Assembly: GCA_002366775.1 (NCBI GenBank)
Contig: DFBW01000148.1
Span: 1-5,260 of the forward strand
Reading direction: 5' to 3'
Length of the DNA: 5,260 bases
Source of the DNA: Roseovarius sp. UBA3070
Lineage (GTDB): Bacteria; Pseudomonadota; Alphaproteobacteria; Rhodobacterales; Rhodobacteraceae
Position 1 is the stretch's first letter. Each line of letters opens with the position of its first letter. The position numbers and the translations under genes were made by a program. The notes beneath the pieces were generated by a model. It searched no databases. It had not been told where the DNA came from and saw nothing but the letters and a program-made list of their open reading frames with translations. Positions 1-4,238 of this stretch are shown here, one piece after another.

Positions 1-48
1 ACCAAACCGCGCCTGCTGCGCGGCATCCAAGGGGGCAAAGATGAGTGA
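1..48 (+). CDS. C-terminal tail of upstream gene, probably ProV-type ATPase (partial)
   Basis: Frame 1 is open from the window edge to a TGA at 46-48 and reads TKPRLLRGIQGGKDE. Its third codon positions are GC-rich, as in the other genes here. It would overlap the start of the permease gene by 8 bases, the tight coupling usual inside ABC transporter operons. The family is inferred from context: proW genes normally follow proV, the ATP-binding subunit. Nothing in these 15 residues identifies the protein. A competing reading ends at the TGA at 42-44 in frame 3 (an ATGA overlap), but its third positions are less GC-rich. Confidence 0.5.
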   Translation, partial: TKPRLLRGIQGGKDE

Positions 49-1630
49 TACAACCACAGAAATGAAGGTCACGGCCGCCTCAGACATTGAGGTGGACACC
101 GATGCGCTGGACGCCTCGATCAAAGCATTCGCAGGGCCAAATGGCGGCTATTATGTCAAATCGTTCCACAAGATACATGACACCATCGGCCTGTTGCCCC
201 GCACATTCAACCTTTGGGCGGCTATCTTGGGGCCATTTTGGTCAGCGTCACGCGCCATCTGGGGCATGTTCTGGACATTCCTGATACTAGAGGTAATCGC
301 CTGGGTGCAAATTGGCCGCGGCTGGTGGGGCAACCCCGGCGCAGACATGGCCGAACGCTCGGCCCGCCAAGCCTCGCGTGCACAAGACATGCTGGACAAG
401 GCAGCCGCCGCCACCGAACAGGCCGATATCGACAGATTTGAAAAACTGGCCACAAACCTGCAAGCCACTGCGAGCAAAAGCATGGCCAAGGCCGATGCCG
501 CACAGGCAGAATCCCTCAGCATCTTGTTGACGGGTCTGGTGTTGTTGTTGATTTTCAAAGCGGTTCAGGGGGTCTACGCCAACCAAGCCTACGAAAAACA
601 ATACTCTAACTGGCGGATTGCCCCCGACAGCACCGAAAGTGGGCGCAAAACACCCAACATCGTGCTGGGTGCCATCCTGATTGCGGCCACCGGGCCACTG
701 ATTGTCTATAAGTTCACCGTTAATGCCTCAATGGCACTGCTGGATGAGTTCCCCGAACAGCGCGTGTCCGAGCTGATTTTGGGGGCAGACAGCGGCACGC
801 TTTTTTCAACCCTGGCCAGTTGGATGGAGGCGCGTATTGACGCCGCTGCTGCCGCCGGGGGCGATGTATTTGATGGCATCGTCGCAGGTGTGCGCGGGGT
901 TCTGGATGGGCTTACGCTGGCGCTCAACGGCTCGCCATGGCCTGTGGTGATGCTGGTGATCGCCGTCACCGCTTGGCGGGCCGCTGGCGCGCGGGTGGCG
1001 ATCTTTACCATGGCGTCCATGGCCTATATTGCGCTGCTGGGCTATTGGGCCGTGGCAATGGAGACCGTCGCCCTTGTTGGTGCCTCGGTCATCCTATGCG
1101 TTGTCATGGGCATCCCGCTGGGCATATGGTTTGGCAAATCGCGCCGGGCATATCGCATGGCCGAACCGGTGCTGGACCTGATGCAGACCCTGCCCGCCTT
1201 TGTCTACCTGATCCCGATCATCGCCTTCTTCGGCACCGGCAATCCGCCCGGCATTCTGGCCACGATCATCTTTGGTATGCCCCCGGTGATCCGCCTGACT
1301 GCGCTGGGCATGAAGGGCGTGCCCGACACCATCAAAGAGGCCGCCGTGGCCTTTGGCGCCTCCAAATGGCAATTACTGAAGGACGTGGAAATCCCGCTCG
1401 CCCTGCCCTCAATCATGACCGGGGTAAACCAGACCATCCTGATGTGCCTGTCGATGGTGGTGATCATCTCGCTCATCGGTGGTGGCGGTCTGGGCAAGGA
1501 AATCCTCGAAGCGCTGCAATATGCCGCCAAAGGCCCCGGCCTGCTGGGCGGCTTTGCGATCCTCTTCCTGGCCATGGTGATGGACCGGATCGTTCAAGGC
1601 GCGTTCCGGCGTGACGACCAAAAGAACTAA
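41..1630 (+). CDS. proW: ProW-family glycine betaine/proline-type ABC transporter permease with long N-terminal extension
   Basis: This is the inner-membrane permease of a binding-protein-dependent importer for glycine betaine, proline betaine or related osmolytes. The C-terminal ~240 residues are clearly ProW-like. They include MQTLPAFVYLIP (381-392), a GxGNPPG segment (398-404), and the EAA loop that contacts the ATPase (433-456: EAA, then G439, then IPLALP). GVNQTILMCLSMVVI (461-475) and GGGLGKEIL (480-488) follow. About five membrane helices lie in 300-518. At 529 residues it is far longer than E. coli ProW (about 354). The extra N-terminus has FNLWAAILGPFW (56-67), a membrane segment around 68-90, an Ala-rich, charged helical stretch (100-157), further membrane segments around 159-176 and 206-224, and GVYANQAYEKQ (177-187). 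This resembles a DUF2628 domain. The start is supported by an AAGGGGG-like ribosome binding site 5 bases upstream. The exact substrate cannot be read from the permease. No substrate-binding protein follows it, so that gene must be upstream or elsewhere. Confidence 0.92.
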   Translation: MSDTTTEMKVTAASDIEVDTDALDASIKAFAGPNGGYYVKSFHKIHDTIGLLPRTFNLWAAILGPFWSASRAIWGMFWTFLILEVIAWVQIGRGWWGNPGADMAERSARQASRAQDMLDKAAAATEQADIDRFEKLATNLQATASKSMAKADAAQAESLSILLTGLVLLLIFKAVQGVYANQAYEKQYSNWRIAPDSTESGRKTPNIVLGAILIAATGPLIVYKFTVNASMALLDEFPEQRVSELILGADSGTLFSTLASWMEARIDAAAAAGGDVFDGIVAGVRGVLDGLTLALNGSPWPVVMLVIAVTAWRAAGARVAIFTMASMAYIALLGYWAVAMETVALVGASVILCVVMGIPLGIWFGKSRRAYRMAEPVLDLMQTLPAFVYLIPIIAFFGTGNPPGILATIIFGMPPVIRLTALGMKGVPDTIKEAAVAFGASKWQLLKDVEIPLALPSIMTGVNQTILMCLSMVVIISLIGGGGLGKEILEALQYAAKGPGLLGGFAILFLAMVMDRIVQGAFRRDDQKN

Positions 1631-1636
1631 TCAAAC

Positions 1637-1665
1637 GGCCCGGCGCATGTCATTTATGCCGGGCC
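1637..1665 (+). terminator. GC-rich hairpin after proW, candidate terminator
   Basis: GGCCCGGC (1637-1644) pairs perfectly with GCCGGGCC (1658-1665) around a 13-base loop, starting 6 bases after the proW stop codon. An alternative fold adds a CAT/ATG pair after a 2-base bulge. The following bases (CCCTTGCTTCATCTTT) are pyrimidine-rich but lack a solid T run, so termination may be partial or may need another factor. It separates proW from the ureohydrolase gene. Confidence 0.6.
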
Positions 1666-1714
1666 CCTTGCTTCATCTTTCCCAAAATACTTAAATCGCA
1701 TGACACCCACAGGC

Positions 1715-1721
1715 GCGAGGA
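1715..1721 (+). promoter_or_regulatory. Ribosome binding site deciding the ureohydrolase start
   Basis: GCGAGGA, with its GAGG core at 1717-1720, lies 9 bases before the ATG at 1730. The in-frame ATG at 1700 is preceded by TTAAATCGC, with no purine-rich site. The ten extra residues it would add (MTPTGARTNS) look untranslated. This favours 1730. Confidence 0.6.
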
Positions 1722-1729
1722 CCAATTCG

Positions 1730-2710
1730 ATGACCGATCGCTATCAAAAATCCATGATGGACAATCTGTATTGGTGGGGCATCCCCACCATGTTCCGCGC
1801 GCCCCACCAAGGCCCCGAGGGCATGGACATCGCCCTTGTCGGCGTGCCCCATTCCACAGGCAACGGCACCACGGAACGTGATCAGCACCTTGGCCCGCGC
1901 GCCCTGCGCAATGTCTCAGCCGTGCAGCGCCGCGTACATATGGAGTTTCAGGTAGACCCGTGGAATTCGGCCAAGATCGCCGATGTGGGCGATGTGCCGT
2001 TTGCGCGTGCCAATGATAACGAAGATTGCATCGCCCGGATCACTGAATTCTACAAAGGCATTGATGCGGCCGGCGCGCGCCCTGTGTCCATCGGCGGCGA
2101 TCATTCGATCACCGGCGGCATTGTGCAGGCATTGGGCGGCGGCCAGATTGCAGGCGGCGAGCCGATCAGCTTTCTACATCTTGATGCGCATACGGATGTG
2201 TTCACCAAGGTGGATCATTTCCTGGGTGCCAAGAAATCCGCTGCCCATTGGGGGGCTTATCTGGCGGATCAGGGCCAAGTGGACCCGACGCGCTCCATGC
2301 AGATCGGATTGCGCGGTCATCCACGCTCGCTGGATTGGCTGCAACCCTCGTATGATTATGGCTATAACGTTGTCACCATGAAGGAATTTCGCAAACGTGG
2401 GCTTGAGGATGTGGTGGCCCAAACCCGCGACGTGCTGGGCGATCGCCCGGTTTATATCACCTTCGATCTTGATTGCCTTGATCCCACCGTCGCCCCTGCG
2501 GTGTCCAATCTGGAACCGGGTGAAAAAGGCTTTGATATAGACGAGGCGGTCGGCATTTTGCGCGCAGCGCGGGGCCTCAACATAATTGGCGGAGATGTGG
2601 TCTGCATGATGCCAACCAAGGACAGCCCCAACAACATCACAGCCCTGACGGCTGCGGCCGTTATGTTTGAAATGATCTCAATGATCGCCGAAAACACCGC
2701 TAATTCCTGA
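1730..2710 (+). CDS. Divergent arginase/agmatinase (ureohydrolase) family protein
   Basis: This cytoplasmic metalloenzyme is expected to hydrolyse a guanidino compound to urea and an amine. It has 326 residues from the ATG at 1730, a normal length for agmatinases. All six bimetal ligands of the family are present: H125 in IGGDHS, D152/H154/D156 in LDAHTD, and D246/D248 in FDLDCLDP. LVGVPHSTGNGTTERDQHLG (37-56) matches the usual N-terminal glycine-rich strand-loop. Three pocket motifs look atypical when compared by eye. The HGT expected about 15 residues after DAHTD is AAH (171-173). The loop after DxDxxDP reads APAVSNLEPGE (255-265) instead of APGTGTPxxGG. The guanidinium-binding Glu of the usual VEV motif is Cys292 in DVVCMMP. 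An automatic pipeline would probably call it SpeB/agmatinase. I would not assign agmatine as substrate. An ATG at 1700 would add 10 residues but has no ribosome binding site. It follows a ProW-type transporter on the same strand, after a hairpin. Confidence 0.9.
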   Translation: MTDRYQKSMMDNLYWWGIPTMFRAPHQGPEGMDIALVGVPHSTGNGTTERDQHLGPRALRNVSAVQRRVHMEFQVDPWNSAKIADVGDVPFARANDNEDCIARITEFYKGIDAAGARPVSIGGDHSITGGIVQALGGGQIAGGEPISFLHLDAHTDVFTKVDHFLGAKKSAAHWGAYLADQGQVDPTRSMQIGLRGHPRSLDWLQPSYDYGYNVVTMKEFRKRGLEDVVAQTRDVLGDRPVYITFDLDCLDPTVAPAVSNLEPGEKGFDIDEAVGILRAARGLNIIGGDVVCMMPTKDSPNNITALTAAAVMFEMISMIAENTANS

Positions 2711-2901
2711 ATTAAGCTGGCACATTACTGCGCGTTTCGTGGCCAATCCGCCACATTGCTCCTGGCTGTTTCCAAGGCGCAAATCGCTGCCTTATTTAAG
2801 TCACATTTCAGGCCAACGATCCTCCTTATAAACTGTTATCTGTCATGGATAATCAAAAAAAGCGCCCGTCAGGCGCGATCTGGCAGGGCTGCTATAAAAA
2901 C
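2711..2901. other. Intergenic region after the ureohydrolase gene
   Basis: No gene is supported in this stretch. It holds a weak 5-bp hairpin, GTGGC (2739-2743) with GCCAC (2750-2754), which has no T run and is a poor terminator for the ureohydrolase gene. AT-rich elements at 2825-2853 (TATAAA at 2827-2832, GATAAT at 2848-2853) could be -10 boxes for the small downstream ORF. I find no convincing -35 box at the right distance from either one. Confidence 0.4.
2855..2876 (-). terminator. Minus-strand intrinsic terminator without an obvious gene
   Basis: Read on the minus strand, GCGCC-TGACG-GGCGC is followed directly by seven T residues (the A run at 2855-2861 on the plus strand). It is a textbook short rho-independent terminator with a 5-bp GC stem and 5-base loop. 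On the plus strand the hairpin (2862-2876) is followed by GATCTGG with no T run, so it points only one way. No minus-strand protein gene ends here, because the nearest large genes upstream and downstream are on the plus strand. It may end a short antisense RNA, or it may be a chance or relic structure. Confidence 0.5.
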
Positions 2902-2908
2902 GAAGGAG
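2902..2908 (+). promoter_or_regulatory. Strong ribosome binding site of the 41-codon ORF
   Basis: GAAGGAG ends 6 bases before the ATG at 2915. It is the closest match to the anti-Shine-Dalgarno complement in this window. It is the main reason to take the small ORF seriously and to place its start at 2915 rather than at any upstream TTG. Confidence 0.65.
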
Positions 2909-2914
2909 CAGACT

Positions 2915-3040
2915 ATGGCCTATTCCCTACCCCAGACCCCCGCAAGCAATTCGGGCAAGCCTCAGCCTAAACCGGCGATGCTTCCCAATCAGCCGCGGAT
3001 CATTTCAAAACAGGTTTTTACCGATTTCGCCTCGATCTGA
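2915..3040 (+). CDS. Hypothetical 41-residue proline-rich small protein
   Basis: I do not recognise this protein. It starts MAYSLPQTPASNSGKPQPKP, has seven prolines in its first 27 residues plus several Ser, Asn and Gln, and ends in a less disordered segment, PRIISKQVFTDFASI (27-41). There is no signal peptide or membrane helix, and no cysteine, so a disulfide-bonded peptide is excluded. The N-terminal half is likely unstructured. Support for translation is the near-ideal ribosome binding site and a GC-rich third-position bias of roughly 60 percent. An ATG-free extension to a TTG at 2756 exists but crosses the 2862-2876 hairpin and has no ribosome binding site. It stands alone between the ureohydrolase and DUF4112 genes. 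Possible roles, all speculative, are a small regulatory or partner protein, or a leader-like peptide. It could also be a fragment of a decayed gene. Confidence 0.55.
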   Translation: MAYSLPQTPASNSGKPQPKPAMLPNQPRIISKQVFTDFASI

Positions 3041-3043
3041 GCG

Positions 3044-3061
3044 ATAGGTATTTTCACCTAT
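3044..3061. repeat. Inverted repeat ATAGGT-N6-ACCTAT just after the small ORF
   Basis: A perfect 6-bp dyad (ATAGGT 3044-3049, ACCTAT 3056-3061) with spacer ATTTTC begins 3 bases after the stop codon of the small ORF. TTT immediately follows its start at 3061, so it could act as a weak terminator on the plus strand. It could equally be a protein-binding operator, given the related dyad at 3069-3081. Confidence 0.5.
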
Positions 3062-3068
3062 TTAAGAT

Positions 3069-3081
3069 TAAGTATCACTTA
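3069..3081. repeat. Inverted repeat TAAGT-ATC-ACTTA
   Basis: A perfect 5-bp dyad whose flanks resemble those of the dyad at 3044-3061: TAAGTAT/CACTTAT here against TAGGTAT/CACCTAT there. The G-to-A and C-to-T differences compensate each other and preserve symmetry. The two centres are about 22 bases apart, near two helical turns. Confidence 0.45.
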
Positions 3082-3187
3082 TATCTCTTTGTAATTAATA
3101 TGCTATTGCACAACAAGTATCCAACTATTTTGAGTGCTCATTGCCCCAAACCTTAAATTTGGCGCTCTGAACGCCTATGTTAATCAG

Positions 3188-3586
3188 ATGAACATACATT
3201 CACAGCAAGACTTAGAAACTGAGCTTTCCCGCTTGCGCACCCTGGCCACACGGCTTGATGCGTTGTTCACCATTCCCGGTACGCGTATCAACATCGGGCT
3301 GGACAACATCCTTGGGTTTTTGCCTGTGGTTGGGGATATTGCGGCCTTTGTGCCCGCCGCTTGGCTGGTGTGGCGTGCGCGCCAATTGGGGGCCACGCCT
3401 GGCGCTCAGGTGGTGATGGCTGGCAATCTGGTGCTCGATTTAACCATCGGATCCATCCCGATTATCGGTGATGCGTTTGATATCCTCTACAATGCCAACC
3501 TGCGCAACTATGCCCTGCTAGAGACGAATCTGGCCAAACGCACAGCCCGCGCCCAAACGATCAACCCAGTGCATTTTCAGATGTAG
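3188..3586 (+). CDS. DUF4112 domain small membrane protein
   Basis: The family has no established function that I know of. The protein has 132 residues from the ATG at 3188, which is typical for stand-alone DUF4112 proteins. The hallmark pattern is clear: a leading amphipathic helix (8-25), then IPG (29-31), GLDNILGFLPVVGD (37-50), a hydrophobic helix with AAWLVWRARQLG (56-68), and a second half with GNLVLDLTIGSIPIIGDAFD (79-98) followed by NANLRNYALLE (102-112). The two halves each carry a G-x-x-P-[VI]-[VI]-GD turn, suggesting two related hairpins dipping into the membrane. Neither start candidate has a good ribosome binding site. I chose 3188 because the sequence before it (back to a GTG at 3134) is AT-rich and unlike coding sequence. 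It converges on ndk, 92 bases apart. No partner is evident. Confidence 0.88.
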   Translation: MNIHSQQDLETELSRLRTLATRLDALFTIPGTRINIGLDNILGFLPVVGDIAAFVPAAWLVWRARQLGATPGAQVVMAGNLVLDLTIGSIPIIGDAFDILYNANLRNYALLETNLAKRTARAQTINPVHFQM

Positions 3587-3612
3587 GGCGCACCATGCCA
3601 CACATCCCCCAG

Positions 3613-3650
3613 AACAACAAAAGGCGGCCCTGCCCTTTGACAGCGCCGCC
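3613..3650 (-). terminator. Intrinsic terminator of ndk, possibly shared with the DUF4112 gene
   Basis: On the minus strand GGCGGC (3645-3650), a C/C mismatch, CTG, an 8-base loop, CAG and GCCGCC (3623-3628) form a strong stem, followed by TTTTGTTGTT. This lies 28 bases after the ndk stop. On the plus strand the same stem is followed by CTAAAGTCTTG with no T run, so for the DUF4112 gene it would work only weakly. Such hairpins are common between convergent genes. Confidence 0.75.
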
Positions 3651-3678
3651 CTAAAGTCTTGAATTCAAAGAAAGTGGC

Positions 3679-4101
3679 TTAGCCCACCAACTCCAGACCG
3701 GAAAAGAAGTAAGCGATTTCTTCTGCGGCGGTTTCTGGGGCGTCCGAGCCGTGAACCGAGTTTTCGCCAACTGATTCAGCAAATTCAGCGCGTACAGTGC
3801 CGGGTGCCGCATCGGCGGGGTTGGTGGCCCCCATCACTTCGCGGTTTTTGGCAATGGCGCCTTCGCCTTCCAAAACCTGAACAACAACCGGCTCAGAGGC
3901 CATGAATTCGCACAGCTCGCCGTAAAACGGGCGCTCTGCGTGAACCGAATAAAACTGCCCGGCTTGCGCCATGGTCAGCTGAATGCGCTTTTGCGCAACG
4001 ATGCGCAGACCCGCGTCTTCGAACTTGGCATTGATTTTGCCGGTCAGGTTACGTTTTGTTGCGTCGGGTTTGATGATACTCAGCGTGCGTTCAACAGCCA
4101 T
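3679..4101 (-). CDS. ndk: Nucleoside diphosphate kinase
   Basis: It transfers the gamma phosphate from ATP to nucleoside diphosphates through a phospho-histidine intermediate, balancing NTP and dNTP pools in the cytoplasm. The protein has 140 residues, the usual bacterial length. The start [14 protein letters not shown] is the family N-terminus. All nucleotide-binding and catalytic residues fall at standard positions: K11, Y51, R87, T93, R104, N114 and the phosphorylated H117 within NSVHGSD (114-120). The ATG at 4101 is preferred over one at 4134 because it has an AAGAGG ribosome binding site 5 bases upstream. The extra 11 residues would also have no counterpart in the family. It is divergent from the ABC-F gene and convergent with the DUF4112 gene, so it is probably monocistronic. 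Confidence 0.97.
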   Translation of the reverse strand: MAVERTLSIIKPDATKRNLTGKINAKFEDAGLRIVAQKRIQLTMAQAGQFYSVHAERPFYGELCEFMASEPVVVQVLEGEGAIAKNREVMGATNPADAAPGTVRAEFAESVGENSVHGSDAPETAAEEIAYFFSGLELVG

Positions 4102-4106
4102 GTCAG

Positions 4107-4112
4107 CCTCTT
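4107..4112 (-). promoter_or_regulatory. Ribosome binding site fixing the ndk start
   Basis: On the minus strand AAGAGG lies 5 bases before the ATG at 4101. It decides between this start and the in-frame ATG at 4134. Confidence 0.7.
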
Positions 4113-4238
4113 TTATCTCAGGGGTTACGCGCAAGGCTCATCGCCCGCGCCTTGTTAATCGCGGCCCCGATAGCATGAGGTTTGACCATTGAAAAGCTGC
4201 GATTGACGCGCAGGCCACAATCGGCGACACCGCACCTC
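4113..4238. promoter_or_regulatory. Divergent ndk / ABC-F intergenic region
   Basis: These bases must hold both promoters. TTGACC at 4182-4187 is a fair -35 box for the ABC-F gene, but 16-18 bases further on there is only GC-rich sequence (around GACGCG), so the -10 box is unclear. A 6-bp dyad, CGATTG (4200-4205) with CAATCG (4218-4223), lies in the presumed ABC-F leader. A five-codon reading frame (ATG 4175 to TGA 4192) is probably chance. No clear ndk promoter was found. Confidence 0.35.

Larger units (their letters stand above)
3041..3187. other. AT-rich intergenic tract upstream of the DUF4112 gene
   Basis: Roughly 65-70 percent A+T between 3041 and 3133, in sharp contrast with the GC-rich genes on both sides. 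It contains the two dyads listed separately and a TAATTAATAT run at 3092-3101. It is the natural place for the promoter of the DUF4112 gene, but I cannot point to a clear -35/-10 pair. No protein gene is supported here; a GTG-started in-frame extension of the DUF4112 gene from 3134 is unlikely. Confidence 0.45.

Noticed and set aside
87..125. Near-repeat AGGTGGACACCGATG / CGCTGGACGCC at the proW start
   Set aside because: Short and imperfect; explained by the repeated Asp/Ala/Asp-rich coding sequence EVDTDALDA.
151..558. Minus-strand open frame opposite the proW N-terminal region
   Set aside because: No ribosome binding site and no recognisable domain. The plus-strand frame has membrane segments and coding bias; this is a shadow.
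937..1614. Open frame of 225 codons in another plus-strand frame inside proW
   Set aside because: Its product is rich in Gly, Arg, His and Pro with no family resemblance, and it lies wholly inside the clear ProW core. GC-rich third positions open shadow frames.
2756..2914. N-terminal extension of the small ORF back to a TTG
   Set aside because: No ribosome binding site at the TTG, the stretch crosses a GC hairpin and A run, and the ATG at 2915 has an excellent site.
3134..3187. GTG-initiated extension of the DUF4112 protein
   Set aside because: AT-rich, no ribosome binding site, and the extra 18 residues precede the usual family N-terminus. It is kept as a less likely alternative because 3188 also lacks a good site.
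2711..3187. CRISPR array, tRNA or mobile element in the largest intergenic region
   Set aside because: No regularly spaced repeats, no cloverleaf-like sequence, no transposase fragment and no terminal inverted repeats with target duplications were seen.
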